Shown here: piece by piece, positions 25,517-35,046 of the stretch
Numbering within the stretch: position 1 is the first letter of the stretch
Layout: each line of letters begins with the position of its first letter
Source of the DNA: TMED14 sp002378565
Lineage (GTDB): Bacteria; Bacteroidota; Bacteroidia; Flavobacteriales; Schleiferiaceae
DNA: 64,000 bases
Direction of reading: 5' to 3'
NCBI GenBank assembly: GCA_943846715.1
Contig: OX044356.1
Coordinates: 248,001-312,000 of the forward strand
Program-made: the position numbers and the translations under genes
Notes under the pieces: generated by a model
The model's input: the letters and a program-made list of their open reading frames with translations, nothing else
Told to the model about the DNA's origin: nothing
Databases searched by the model: none

Positions 25517-26483
25517 GCACGTACTTGTTGTGCGCTATGCAGCTTTAGGCGATGTGGCCATGTTATGGGCCGTATTAGATGCCTGCTTGGCAGACAGTCC
25601 AAGCCTTCGTTTCACCTTGATGACACGCAAACAGATTTCTAAGCACCTGCCTCAGCGCGATCGATTGACGGTGATTGGTTTGGACCTGGATACTGCCTAC
25701 CAGCGACCTGGCAGCTTGTTGGCTTTCTATTATGGCTGGCTTCGTTCTCACCAGCCTGATCAAGTGTTAGACATGCATCAGCACCTTCGGACAGCCAGCT
25801 TGCGCTGGTTGGCAAGACTGTTTCGCTACCCTTTGTACACCCTGGCAAAGGATCGCAAAGGCCGTCGACAACTCCTCAAGGATAAACGCAGCCAAGTGGC
25901 GCCAATGCAAAGCCAGTATGCAAAGGTTCTACATCAAGCAGGCCTGCTCGTGCAGTGGCCGCCTAAGCGCCAACCCCTTCCTAGGCGATCTGCAAGTCAA
26001 GCCATGGGTCGACTGATTCTTGCGCCATTTGCCAGCAAGGCCAGCAAGGCCTGGGACACAGATCAAGCCATGGCCCTAGCCTCCTTGTGGGCTGATGCTG
26101 GGGGGACAGTGACCTTTTTGGGTTCGCCCAACGAGCTGCAGTCTTTGCCCAACTCCTCCAACTCAGCCATCAATACGATCCCGCCATCGGATGAGTCTTC
26201 CTTGTGGTCGGAGGCTTCAGTAGCCATGGTCTGTGATTCTGCCAACCAACACCTTGCAGCAATTCATCGCTTGCCAATGGTCAGCCTTTGGATGGGAACC
26301 AGTCCTCTGGCGGGTTTCTTGCCTTTCAGTCATGGCAAACGCATGAGCCTGAGCCTGCCTGAACCGTTGCCTTGTCAGCCTTGCAGCATTTTTGGAAGTG
26401 AAAGCTGTCATGTGGGTGGCTTCCCTTGCAGGCAGTTATCCGCCTCTGTGGTCTTCAGGGCCTTGCAAGCCGTTCTGCATTAG
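25509..26483 (+). CDS. Glycosyltransferase family 9 (heptosyltransferase-like)
   Basis: The protein has 324 residues. The GT9 beginning KHVLVVRYAALGDVAMLWAV, the middle PFASKASKAWDTDQAMALASL and the nucleotide-sugar region VCDSANQHLAAIHRLPMVSLW followed by GTSPL are visible. It probably transfers a sugar to the inner core of lipopolysaccharide. The start at 25509 gives the standard N-terminus and overlaps the DUF4254 gene. Confidence 0.88.
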   Translation: MAKHVLVVRYAALGDVAMLWAVLDACLADSPSLRFTLMTRKQISKHLPQRDRLTVIGLDLDTAYQRPGSLLAFYYGWLRSHQPDQVLDMHQHLRTASLRWLARLFRYPLYTLAKDRKGRRQLLKDKRSQVAPMQSQYAKVLHQAGLLVQWPPKRQPLPRRSASQAMGRLILAPFASKASKAWDTDQAMALASLWADAGGTVTFLGSPNELQSLPNSSNSAINTIPPSDESSLWSEASVAMVCDSANQHLAAIHRLPMVSLWMGTSPLAGFLPFSHGKRMSLSLPEPLPCQPCSIFGSESCHVGGFPCRQLSASVVFRALQAVLH

Positions 26484-26542
26484 AAACGCATACATCCGTT
26501 TTCTGTCCGGGTGATGGGGTTTGTAGGTGGCAGATTGCGCCT

Positions 26543-27874
26543 ATGATTGCCACAGTACACAGTGCCCTTTTGCATGGAGGGCAACTCACAGCCATCCGCA
26601 TTGAAGTGTCAGCGGAACCCGGGTTAAAATTTCAAATGTCTGGGACAAGAGACCCCGTGATGCGAGAAGCGCCAGATCGAATACGCGCAGCCTTTCAATC
26701 CATGGGATGGCGTTGGCCTGGCAAGCGAATCACCATGTTGCTGCACCCCTTAGATATGCACAAGTCTGGTGCCACATTAGATCTACCTATGGCTCTGGCC
26801 ATAGCGATGGCGACGGAACGCATGCCAGTGCCACCACATCATGTGTGGGCCCTCGGGGCCTTGAATCTTTCTGGACGACTCTGTCAGCCAGACAAGGGCG
26901 GGGTGGCTCAAGTGAAGCCATCTATCAGGCGTTTACCGCCATTGACAGCCGTCAACCATGTATCTCAAGCAATTGACACCATGAAGCATTGGGGGCAGCT
27001 TGCAGGGCATGACGCAGTCCGCAAGATAAGTTGGCCTGACATTGCTTGGGATGCCAGCACTTGGCTGGTCTTTGAATTGGTGGCTAGTGGTGGGCATCCT
27101 TTATTGCTTGAAGGGCATCCTGATCAGGACAAAGAGGCCTTTGCCCATGCTCTTCACAAGGTCTTGGAGGTATTGCATAAGCGGCAGCTGCCACTCCGCG
27201 AGCCAGCGGGCACGCTATCAGCGAAAGCGTTTTTCAGCCCCAGCGGTGAATGGGATCAATCAATGGGTGGTTTGTTGTTTGTGAATCAAGCACAGGTCTT
27301 GCCAGCGTCGACCTTGTCAGCGATGGGGCAGGCGATGATGGCCATGCATTCCCCTGCGGATAGGCGGTGGCTCCTGCTTGCGCGTAGCCCTTGCGCTTGT
27401 GGCTACCAGGGGTCGCAATCACAAGCCTGCCTGTGCACGCCTTCAGCCTTGTCCGCTCATGAGAGAAAGTTCAACGTGACATTGCTGCAGGCTTTTCACT
27501 TGACGCATGTCATGGAGACAGGTAAGGTTAGCGCACAGTGGGATGAGCTGATTTACCGATGCAAAAAGGCCAGGGCAGTTCAAGCGAAACGTGGCGTGCT
27601 GAATGCTTTTGCCAGCAAAGCGGTGATCAAATCCCATTTCCAATTAGCACCCTCTGCCCATGAAGCCATGTTGAAGGAGGGTTTGCGGCAAGGTCAGGCG
27701 CATTTATGGCATCTGTGTCGTGTGGCTCGAAGCGCTGCTGATCTGGATGGAACCAAGCATGTGCTAGGCCGGCATGTGGCATTGGCTGTAAGCCTTAGCG
27801 CCAGAGTCGGTCCCTTGGGTCCGGGGCATTCTTTGTCCACATCACAGGCCCTTCGCAACCCGCGATCTCAATGA
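26543..27874 (+). CDS. ComM/YifB-like protein with degenerate ATPase
   Basis: The protein has 443 residues, shorter than the roughly 500 usual for ComM. The N-terminal ChlI/Lon-S5-like domain is well kept (IATVHSALLHGGQ, KSGATLDLPMALAIAMA), and the tail SPCACGYQGSQSQACLC with CTPSAL keeps the zinc-finger-like ComM signature. The ATPase is not kept: Walker A (normally GxPGxGKT) reads EGHPDQDKE, Walker B (LDE) reads LFVNQAQ, and the DRIDL arginine region reads LLQAFHL. The frame is open throughout, so it is not a recent pseudogene. ComM normally drives branch migration in natural transformation; this protein probably cannot hydrolyse ATP. It overlaps the convergent next gene by 80 bases. Confidence 0.8.
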   Translation: MIATVHSALLHGGQLTAIRIEVSAEPGLKFQMSGTRDPVMREAPDRIRAAFQSMGWRWPGKRITMLLHPLDMHKSGATLDLPMALAIAMATERMPVPPHHVWALGALNLSGRLCQPDKGGVAQVKPSIRRLPPLTAVNHVSQAIDTMKHWGQLAGHDAVRKISWPDIAWDASTWLVFELVASGGHPLLLEGHPDQDKEAFAHALHKVLEVLHKRQLPLREPAGTLSAKAFFSPSGEWDQSMGGLLFVNQAQVLPASTLSAMGQAMMAMHSPADRRWLLLARSPCACGYQGSQSQACLCTPSALSAHERKFNVTLLQAFHLTHVMETGKVSAQWDELIYRCKKARAVQAKRGVLNAFASKAVIKSHFQLAPSAHEAMLKEGLRQGQAHLWHLCRVARSAADLDGTKHVLGRHVALAVSLSARVGPLGPGHSLSTSQALRNPRSQ

Positions 27875-28388
27875 CTACCGCTTCATCACCGCCAAAGTAG
27901 GTCAGCATCAAGCTACGCCATTGCCGGAATGCCAGGGTTTCAAACTGGGTGCAGGGGTGCGTGAGGACGGCGATGGTTCCTTGATGGATAACAATCACAG
28001 CTGGATCTGCATGGGCCAACTGGCGACTGTCTCTTCCCGGACGTAGCTTTTGGTTGTCCATGAATGACTTCAGCCAATTTTTCATGGCCCAATCCAAATC
28101 CTCTTGGTTGTCAAAGTGATAAACATGCACATAGGCTGAAAACTTGACCTGTCTGTCAATATTGTCCAAAGATTTCTCCAGGGCCTTGAACTTGAAATGA
28201 TTGGTAAACTCTGGTTGTTCATTGTCAATGGCGCCCAGTTGCTGCCCACCCATGTTCAGGGTTTTGACTTCATAAGTTTGGCTCACATCGCCTTGAAAGG
28301 CTTGGATGCGTTGAGTCAGGTCTTCGTGCTGAGCATGCATTGTCAAGCTGAATAGGCCAATTAGGGCGAAAGGAAGTAGGGATTTCAT
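27795..28388 (-). CDS. Secreted hypothetical protein
   Basis: The protein has 197 residues with a signal peptide ending MHAQ. The mature part is mixed, with YVHVYHFDNQEDLDWAMKNW in the middle and a C-terminal part with two cysteines (HPCTQF, AGCEGPVMW) that could form a disulfide. No family is recognised. Its last 80 bases overlap the ComM-like gene on the other strand. TAAATTGC, an imperfect promoter box, stands 4 bases before the ATG. Confidence 0.7.
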   Translation of the reverse strand: MKSLLPFALIGLFSLTMHAQHEDLTQRIQAFQGDVSQTYEVKTLNMGGQQLGAIDNEQPEFTNHFKFKALEKSLDNIDRQVKFSAYVHVYHFDNQEDLDWAMKNWLKSFMDNQKLRPGRDSRQLAHADPAVIVIHQGTIAVLTHPCTQFETLAFRQWRSLMLTYFGGDEAVVIEIAGCEGPVMWTKNAPDPRDRLWR

Positions 28389-28417
28389 AGGGGCAATTTA
28401 CACAAGAGCCATGCCAT

Positions 28418-28425
28418 TACCTTTG
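28418..28425 (+). promoter_or_regulatory. -7 promoter box TACCTTTG, 4 bases before ATG
   Basis: An exact consensus match separated by TCTG from the ATG at 28430. It is divergent from the preceding gene. Confidence 0.5.
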
Positions 28426-28429
28426 TCTG

Positions 28430-29212
28430 ATGCCACTTCGTCTGTCTTTGCCTGTATTCATTGTGTTATTTGCCTCACTAATGCCCTTTGGTATCTTGCA
28501 GGGGCAAGTGGTCAATGTAGAGGCCATGCGCGAACGAACGGGCGATGAAGCAGGCAGCCATGGCATGCTTGATGGCAGTTTTTACTTGGGAGGTACCCAG
28601 AATATTTTGCTTCGGCTAAATACCGCTGCCAATATTCGGCACAGTGAAGGCAAAGACAGCTACTACGGCATTTTTTCTAGCAATTTCTCTACCCGATTGG
28701 GTGGTGATAATTTAGTTTTTGAGCAAAATGGTTTTGTGCATGGCCGTTACAACCGCATCATCGATGAGGAGTGGACAGCAGAGGTGTTTTTCCAATGGCA
28801 GTCTAACATTCCTATGCGCATTGCGCAGCGCTACAATGTGGGCTTGGGACCACGTTACATGGCCGTGGATTCTGAGGGCTTGAAATTCTTCATCAGTCCA
28901 TTGGTGATGTATGAGCTGGATGTGGACTATGTGACGGGGGCTTATGAGTCTGCCTTTCGCATGAGCACCTACCTGTCAATGAATCAGGTCATTGCAGGTA
29001 AGTATCACTGGAATACCATTGCCTATTACCAACCAAAATTTGGCAAGTGGGATGACCTCCGCACGGTAATAGATACCCGATTCAGCACCCCCCTTTCACC
29101 CGATTTGAACTTGGTTATTCGTGGATCATTGCGCTACGATTCCTACCCTTCAGGGACGGATGTGCCACAATTCACCTTTGGCACAACCACGGGTTTGAGC
29201 TACAGGTTCTAG
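28430..29212 (+). CDS. DUF481-like outer-membrane protein
   Basis: The protein has 260 residues: signal peptide (GILQGQ) followed by strand after strand of an outer-membrane barrel, with YNRIIDEEWTAEVFFQWQSN, RYNVGLGPRY, LRYDSYPSG and the terminal strand TTGLSYRF ending in Phe. The pattern fits DUF481 (YdiY-like) proteins, whose role is unknown. It converges with folC with a 4-base overlap. Confidence 0.75.
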   Translation: MPLRLSLPVFIVLFASLMPFGILQGQVVNVEAMRERTGDEAGSHGMLDGSFYLGGTQNILLRLNTAANIRHSEGKDSYYGIFSSNFSTRLGGDNLVFEQNGFVHGRYNRIIDEEWTAEVFFQWQSNIPMRIAQRYNVGLGPRYMAVDSEGLKFFISPLVMYELDVDYVTGAYESAFRMSTYLSMNQVIAGKYHWNTIAYYQPKFGKWDDLRTVIDTRFSTPLSPDLNLVIRGSLRYDSYPSGTDVPQFTFGTTTGLSYRF

Positions 29213-30459
29213 GCCTTTTTAGCGAGGTACTCAAGGCAATCAGCCACCACAAAAGAAGAACCCCCGACGTAAATGCAGCTCTTGGCATCGGCCTGCTGCA
29301 GGGCAAGTTCATAGGCTGCTGCAACCGTCCCTGAACAAGTCCCCGGTCGACCACAGCGTGCGGCTGTTTCTGCCAATGCTTTGGCGGGCATGGCCCTGGG
29401 AATGCTAGGGGCACAGAATATCAGATTTGCTGACGGAGGGAGGAAGGAAAGCATGTGTTCAACATCCTTGTCATCGACCATGCCAATCACCATGATGCCT
29501 GTTTCGTAGCCGGCCATGACGGATTCCCACTGCGCCATGGAAGCCTGCAGTCCATCGGTGTTGTGAGCGGTATCGGCCACCACATAGGGCTGTTGTTGCA
29601 AGATTTGCCAGCGCCCCATGAGTCCAGTTGATGAGGCAACATGTGCTGCCCCGTAAACCATGGCAGCATCACTGACAGGCCATGTTTTTTGCGTAGTCAA
29701 TGCGGCCACGGCGGTCAAGGTGTTTTCCCTTTGGTAATGCCCTTGTAAATCGCAATCGGGCAATGACATCCCTTGGGCTTTCATGTCCTCAGCCCATTGA
29801 ATGTCTGACCCGGATGCCTGAGCCTTTGCTAGAAAAATGTCTGTGGTTTCAGTTTGTCGACGGCCAATCATCACAGGAATACCTGCTTTGATGATGCCCG
29901 CTTTTTCTCTGGCAATGCTGCCGATGTCATTGCCTAAAAAGGCTTGGTGATCCAGGCTAATATTAGTGATGACACTGATTTCTGGCTGGATGACATTGCT
30001 GCTATCAAGTCGACCACCCATGCCAACTTCGATGATGGCCACATCAACCTGCACATCTCTGAAATAGCAAAAGGCCAATCCCGTGGCCATCTCAAAAAAG
30101 GACAGAGACATGGATTCAAAGGCAGTCCGATGGTCATCAACAAAAGCGGTGACGTAGGATTTGGGAATCATGTCCCCATTGAGCCTGATTCGCTCACGAA
30201 AGTCCATCATGTGGGGCGACGTGCTCAAGCCAACCTTAAGACCATCTGCTTGAAGGATGGATGCCATGATATGTGAGGTGGAACCTTTGCCATTGCTCCC
30301 TGCGACATGGATGCTTTTGAAGGTTCGTTCGGGGTGATCTAGGTAGGCCATCAAGGCCTGGGTCTTGCTGAGATCAATTTTGTAATTGGCAGAGCCTTGC
30401 CGCTGGAACATGGGCAGCTGGGTCATCAGCCAATCCATGATGTCCTCGTAGGTTGACAT
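29209..30459 (-). CDS. folC: Bifunctional folylpolyglutamate / dihydrofolate synthase
   Basis: The protein has 416 residues of the Mur ligase fold. The P-loop HVAGSNGKGSTSHI, the folate-loop region STSPHMMDFRERIR and YVVADTAHNTDG are characteristic. It joins glutamate to dihydropteroate and extends folate tails. It is the last gene of the exbB-exbD-tonB-folC series and overlaps the tonB stop by one base (TGATG). Confidence 0.92.
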   Translation of the reverse strand: MSTYEDIMDWLMTQLPMFQRQGSANYKIDLSKTQALMAYLDHPERTFKSIHVAGSNGKGSTSHIMASILQADGLKVGLSTSPHMMDFRERIRLNGDMIPKSYVTAFVDDHRTAFESMSLSFFEMATGLAFCYFRDVQVDVAIIEVGMGGRLDSSNVIQPEISVITNISLDHQAFLGNDIGSIAREKAGIIKAGIPVMIGRRQTETTDIFLAKAQASGSDIQWAEDMKAQGMSLPDCDLQGHYQRENTLTAVAALTTQKTWPVSDAAMVYGAAHVASSTGLMGRWQILQQQPYVVADTAHNTDGLQASMAQWESVMAGYETGIMVIGMVDDKDVEHMLSFLPPSANLIFCAPSIPRAMPAKALAETAARCGRPGTCSGTVAAAYELALQQADAKSCIYVGGSSFVVADCLEYLAKKA

Positions 30460-31289
30460 CAGGTTCTGCTGAAGCGATAAGTAATGCTGCCGGTTTGCAA
30501 TTCAGGGGCAGATGGGTCGCCTTCCCAGGTGGTCAGTTTTGCAGCAGTTTCAGCCCGTTTAATCAAGCAGGATGGGGCAGTGGTTCCGCGTTGCCCACCT
30601 TCAACCTTCACAACCTTGCCAGATCGATTCACATAGACCTTCACAATGACGACACCTTCCCCCGCACAGTCATAGGTGGGCTCTGGCATCACTTGAGCGA
30701 TGCGATTACCCAACTGGTAGTTGCCGCTGTTTCCGTTGCCGCCAAGCCCCTCCCCCTGGCTTCCTAGGCTACCTGTTGGCTTGCCAAGGTCGCCACCACC
30801 AGTGGTTTTGCCTTGCCCGCTGCCAGTGGAAGGTTGGGATTTGGCTGTTTGGCTTGTGCTTGTCAATGCGCCGGTTAGCCGGCTGGATGGCTGTGGTTTG
30901 GGTTCATCGACGGGTTTGGGCTTGATGGGTTCAGGCTTGACGGTTTCAGGTGTTGGGGTTGGCTCGGGAGGTTTGACCTCTTCAGGCTTGCTTTTCTCAG
31001 GCTCGTCAGGAAGAGCCACCGCATCCACAATGTCTTGCGTGACGGCAGTTTCTGTCACAGCTTCCGTTGCAGCCACTACAGGTGTTTCAAGGGGTTCAGC
31101 AGGTGCAGCGACGCTGTTGCCGCCACCTTGTTCATCATAGCCAAAGTTGATGGGAATACCCATCTCAGGTGGCGGGTCACTGTAGCTGAGTCCATAGATA
31201 CTGAATAACAACAACAGCAAAATGTGCACGGAAATGGTGGTCATCCATCCCTTGCGCTTGTCTCGCTTGTTGTTGAATTCGTAGCCCAT
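30459..31289 (-). CDS. tonB: TonB-family energy transducer
   Basis: The protein has 276 residues with one N-terminal membrane segment (TTISVHILLLLLFSIYGL), a long Pro/Lys/Glu-rich periplasm-spanning linker (PKPVDEPKPQP), a Gly-rich stretch and a C-terminal TonB-like domain (VVIVKVYVNRSGKVVKV). With ExbB and ExbD it passes proton-motive energy to outer-membrane transporters such as the SusC protein at 47565. The C-terminal domain has two Cys (YDCAGEG and PSCLIKR), perhaps a disulfide. Confidence 0.88.
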   Translation of the reverse strand: MGYEFNNKRDKRKGWMTTISVHILLLLLFSIYGLSYSDPPPEMGIPINFGYDEQGGGNSVAAPAEPLETPVVAATEAVTETAVTQDIVDAVALPDEPEKSKPEEVKPPEPTPTPETVKPEPIKPKPVDEPKPQPSSRLTGALTSTSQTAKSQPSTGSGQGKTTGGGDLGKPTGSLGSQGEGLGGNGNSGNYQLGNRIAQVMPEPTYDCAGEGVVIVKVYVNRSGKVVKVEGGQRGTTAPSCLIKRAETAAKLTTWEGDPSAPELQTGSITYRFSRT

Positions 31290-31292
31290 GCC

Positions 31293-31691
31293 TTAGCGAA
31301 TGGTGGGATCGGTTGCCAAGACCATTTTAATGCTGTGCCTGTAGGCGATGTCAATCACTCGGACGGTTTCACCGGTAGGGACAGTCTCATCTACACGCAA
31401 TACAATCACAGCTTCAGGTTCAGTAGCAGCAGCTACCAAGATGGCATTCTCCAGCTGACCTAAGCTCACAACATCGTCATTGACACTCAAGTTGAGATCC
31501 TTGTCAATGGTTACGGTTACCGTGGCTTTTTTCACGGTCTGTGCTTTGCTTTTTGGCAAGATGACGTCCAGGGCGCTGGTCGTCACCAGGGTGGATGTCA
31601 GCATGAAGAAAATCAGCAAAAGAAACACCAGGTCCGTCATGGAGGACATGTTGAAATCTGGCGATACTTTATTTCGGTTTCCTAAGTTCAT
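31293..31691 (-). CDS. exbD: ExbD/TolR-family biopolymer transport protein
   Basis: The protein has 132 residues: a short cytoplasmic head, one membrane segment (MTDLVFLLLIFFMLTSTLV) with the functional Asp, and a periplasmic domain ending DIAYRHSIKMVLATD. It forms the proton channel with the ExbB product just upstream (15 bases apart). Confidence 0.92.
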   Translation of the reverse strand: MNLGNRNKVSPDFNMSSMTDLVFLLLIFFMLTSTLVTTSALDVILPKSKAQTVKKATVTVTIDKDLNLSVNDDVVSLGQLENAILVAAATEPEAVIVLRVDETVPTGETVRVIDIAYRHSIKMVLATDPTIR

Positions 31692-31706
31692 GGCGTAGAA
31701 TATGGA

Positions 31707-32396
31707 TTAAACAGGCTCGTGCAACAAGTCCAAGAACTCGGTGGCACTGCTTTCCATGGTGTGTATCACAGATTCAACACGCATGACCAAATAGTTGTAA
31801 CCGAAGTAGGCGATGATGCCAACCACCAAGCCAGCAACTGTGGTTGTCATGGCGACATAAATACCCTCTGCCATCATGTCCACCTGAACACCGCCGCCAG
31901 CATTAGCCATTTCCTTGAAGGAGAGAATCATGCCAATCACCGTACCCAAAAACCCTAACATGGGTGCCCCACCAGAAATGGTTGCCAAGTATGGCAGGTT
32001 GCGCTCCAGGCGTTGGATTTCTAATTTCCCTTGGTTTTCAATGGACGCTGAAATGTCCTGGAGGGGTTTGCCAATGCGGCGAATGCCTTTTGCTAACATG
32101 CGCCCCACCGGTGTGTCGCTGCGCTCACAAAGGTTGGTGGCAGACTGCAGGTTGCCATTGGTGATGTAATCCTTGATGTCATCCATGAATTTGCTATCCA
32201 TTTGACTGGATCGCTTGATGGCAGAAAGGCGACTCACAAACAGGTATATGGCCATGATGCTCATGATGAATAGAATGCTCATGATGATTTGAGCACCGAT
32301 GCCGCCATTGGTCATGAGACTGAGGATAGACAGGGTAGATTCTGTCACTTCAGGCTCAAGGGCTTCAGTTGGAACGTCGATTTGTAAAAGTTGCAT
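31707..32396 (-). CDS. exbB: ExbB/TolQ/MotA-family proton channel protein
   Basis: The protein has 229 residues with three membrane segments. LATISGGAPMLGFLGTVIGM and VAMTTTVAGLVVGIIAYFGYN are the conserved channel segments. It is the first gene of the exbB-exbD-tonB-folC series. No TAnnTTTG box is close to its start. Confidence 0.92.
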   Translation of the reverse strand: MQLLQIDVPTEALEPEVTESTLSILSLMTNGGIGAQIIMSILFIMSIMAIYLFVSRLSAIKRSSQMDSKFMDDIKDYITNGNLQSATNLCERSDTPVGRMLAKGIRRIGKPLQDISASIENQGKLEIQRLERNLPYLATISGGAPMLGFLGTVIGMILSFKEMANAGGGVQVDMMAEGIYVAMTTTVAGLVVGIIAYFGYNYLVMRVESVIHTMESSATEFLDLLHEPV

Positions 32397-32479
32397 ATCA
32401 GAGGGTGTTATGGTGGTTTAACGAGGATATTCAAGCAAATGTTGTGCCTGAATCCCAAGGTCTGGTCAATGAATGGTCC

Positions 32480-33787
32480 TCAACCAATCAACCAGTTTTG
32501 AAAAATGTATGCGCCAATGCCAGAGACATAGCCGATGAGTGCCAATAGGCTGATGCGTTTAAGGTACCAGCCAAAGGGGATTCGCTCAAGCCCCATGACA
32601 GCTACGCCTGCTGCTGATCCAATGATGAGTACAGACCCGCCTGTGCCAGCACAGTATGCCAGGAACTGCCAGAAAAGGCCGTCTTGTGAGAAATAGCCGG
32701 CACCTTCAGCCAATGGGTACATGCCCATAGATGCAGCGACCAAGGGCACATTGTCTACAATAGAGCTCAGCAGCCCAATGACGGAAGCAACTGCGTAGAT
32801 ACCGCCTTGCGTGTCTGTTCCCAGGTTGTTGTCAAGCAAGGTTGCCATGTCAGTTAAGTGTCCGGCACTCTGCAGTCCTGCAACAGCTAATAAAATGCCT
32901 AGAAAAAACAAGACAGATGGGGTGTCAATTTTTCGCAGCACCCCCAGAACGCCAATCTGTTGCTTGACATCGGATGGCTTGTGTTTGTGAATGAGGTCAG
33001 TGATGATCCAAAGCACGCCAAGGCTCAACATCATGCCCATGAATGGCGGGAGGTGTGTGACCGTCTTGAAAACAGGCACAAACAACAAACCTAACACGCC
33101 AATAGTGAAGACTGTCGTTTGTTCAGACTTTGGGAGTTTAAGGCGATCATTGCCTTGAGCAACAGGTCGAGTCACTTCACCCTTGAGTTGCGTGCTGATG
33201 ATAAGCAATGGAACCAACAGGGCAATGATGGACGGGAAGAACACATGAGTAATGATGCTGCCAGTGGACACCTGACCACCAATCCAGAGCATGGTTGTTG
33301 TCACGTCGCCAATGGGGGAGAAGGCACCGCCAGCGTTGGCTGCAATGATTACCATGCCGGCGAATATCCACCGTGTGGGCTTGTCATCAACCAGTTTTTT
33401 CAACAGTGAAATCATCACAATGGATGTGGTCAAGTTGTCCAAGATGGCTGAGAAGAAAAAGGTCAACCAGCATATGATCCACATCAAGGTCACAATCTTG
33501 TTGGTTTTGATTCGATTGGTGATGACAGAAAACCCTTCGTGCGCATCCACCACTTCTACAATGGTCATGGCCCCTAAAAGGAAAAAAAGAATGCTCGAAA
33601 TCTCACTCAAATGGTGAAGAAGTTCCCCTTCGCCACCATGGTCTCCAGCGCCACCACCTAGCACATAAATAGCCCAGCATAATACGCCTGTAACCAGTGC
33701 TGCAGCAGCTTTGTCAATCTTTAAACTGTGCTCAAATGCGATGGCTGCATAGCCAATCACAAAAACGGCGATCATGAGGATGTACAT
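32480..33787 (-). CDS. nhaD: NhaD-type sodium/proton antiporter
   Basis: The protein has 435 residues and about 12 membrane segments. LDNLTTSIVMISLLKKLV, NAGGAFSPIGDVTTTMLW and GSAAGVAVMGLERI are typical of NhaD. It exports sodium in exchange for protons, which fits a marine or saline habitat. The start at 33787 puts the first membrane segment at the N-terminus; the frame open to 33853 adds an implausible leader. Confidence 0.9.
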   Translation of the reverse strand: MYILMIAVFVIGYAAIAFEHSLKIDKAAAALVTGVLCWAIYVLGGGAGDHGGEGELLHHLSEISSILFFLLGAMTIVEVVDAHEGFSVITNRIKTNKIVTLMWIICWLTFFFSAILDNLTTSIVMISLLKKLVDDKPTRWIFAGMVIIAANAGGAFSPIGDVTTTMLWIGGQVSTGSIITHVFFPSIIALLVPLLIISTQLKGEVTRPVAQGNDRLKLPKSEQTTVFTIGVLGLLFVPVFKTVTHLPPFMGMMLSLGVLWIITDLIHKHKPSDVKQQIGVLGVLRKIDTPSVLFFLGILLAVAGLQSAGHLTDMATLLDNNLGTDTQGGIYAVASVIGLLSSIVDNVPLVAASMGMYPLAEGAGYFSQDGLFWQFLAYCAGTGGSVLIIGSAAGVAVMGLERIPFGWYLKRISLLALIGYVSGIGAYIFQNWLIG

Positions 33788-33873
33788 GGATAGTTGTCTA
33801 TTATTTGAATTGCCCAAGGTAATGCCCATTGGGCACCAAAAGAAGGCAGTCAATGCAATCTTTTCACCAGGTA

Positions 33874-34983
33874 TTAGCCAATGTGAATGACCCCATCTGA
33901 GGCATCTCTCTCCCCGCCAGTCACAGAGGCCAGTACATTCACTTCATCACGCAACCTCAATAGCCCTAGCATGGCAAAGGACAAGGCCTCTTTGCATTGA
34001 ATGACTTGGTCATCAGGCACAATCAACTGCCGATTGCTGAGCACTTGAATGCGATGCATCAGGTGATCGTTGTACAAGCCACCGCCTGTGACTAGCACCT
34101 TGCCTGCAGGCAAATCCTTCAAAGCATGACTGATGGCCCATGCGGAATGTTCCGTGCAGGTAGCCAGGGCATCATCCACTGATAGGTCCTTCAAATGATG
34201 CAAAAAATACTGATCGGCCCATTCCCTGCCAAGGCTTTTCGGGAAGGCTTTTTGGTAGAATGGTATGGTCTTGAAAGCCTCAAGCAAGCCGTGATGAATC
34301 CGGCCATTGGCTGCCCGAAGACCTCGGTTATCGTAGGGCTCGCCGACCTTTTGAGCCAATGGGTTGAGCAGAATGTTTACAGGCCCCAAATCCCCAGCAA
34401 ATCGCTGGCCTTCTGACTGCCAACTGGCATTGCTGAAACCACCCAGGTTGAGACAAATGGCGTAGTCAGCAAACAACAGGGCATCCACTGCGGGAACTAG
34501 GGGTGCGCCCTGCCCGCCACGCTTGACATCTGCGCTGCGAAAGTCGCAAACCACGGGCATGCCAATGCCGTTTGCTAGCAGGGCATCATTGCCAATTTGC
34601 CGGGTCATGCCTTTGTCTGGCTGATGAAGGACTGTGTGGCCATGACTGGCCATGGCATCAGGGGTCCAGCCGCTGTTTTCAATGAATGCCTTTGCTGCCC
34701 CATTGACCCAGGTAGCATAGGCTCTGGAAATGGCATCCAATGCGTCGCCGGTTGCCGTGTAGGCCTTAGGGAGCTCCTCTGCCCAAGGGCTGTCTTTGTA
34801 GGGAACGGTCTCAGAGGCAAGCAAGCGATAAGTCCAGCTATTTCTGGTGAGGTTTTTGGGTTGTTTCTTGACAATTTTCCTGAACTCAACCATGCAGAGG
34901 TCAAGCCCATCAAGAGATGTGCCTGACATCAGTCCCACCATTCGGAATGGTCCATCTCCGGAAAACTGATCGTTTAATGCCAT
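33874..34983 (-). CDS. anmK: Anhydro-N-acetylmuramic acid kinase
   Basis: The protein has 369 residues. GLMSGTSLDGLDLCMVEF at the N-terminus, HGHTVLHQPD, ICLNLGGFSNAS and LVTGGGLYNDHL are the marks of AnmK, which phosphorylates and opens anhydroMurNAc recovered from cell-wall turnover. No other recycling gene adjoins it, but a glucosaminidase lies at 38883. Confidence 0.93.
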   Translation of the reverse strand: MALNDQFSGDGPFRMVGLMSGTSLDGLDLCMVEFRKIVKKQPKNLTRNSWTYRLLASETVPYKDSPWAEELPKAYTATGDALDAISRAYATWVNGAAKAFIENSGWTPDAMASHGHTVLHQPDKGMTRQIGNDALLANGIGMPVVCDFRSADVKRGGQGAPLVPAVDALLFADYAICLNLGGFSNASWQSEGQRFAGDLGPVNILLNPLAQKVGEPYDNRGLRAANGRIHHGLLEAFKTIPFYQKAFPKSLGREWADQYFLHHLKDLSVDDALATCTEHSAWAISHALKDLPAGKVLVTGGGLYNDHLMHRIQVLSNRQLIVPDDQVIQCKEALSFAMLGLLRLRDEVNVLASVTGGERDASDGVIHIG

Positions 34984-35009
34984 GGGTTAAAGGTGGGGGC
35001 TTTGCTTCG

Positions 35010-35017
35010 TAAATTTG
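35010..35017 (+). promoter_or_regulatory. -7 promoter box TAAATTTG upstream of the acyl-CoA dehydrogenase
   Basis: An exact consensus match 29 bases before the ATG at 35047, so this transcript would have a short AT-rich leader. Confidence 0.4.
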
Positions 35018-35046
35018 TTATCTATTTAAGAAATAATTCACAACCC

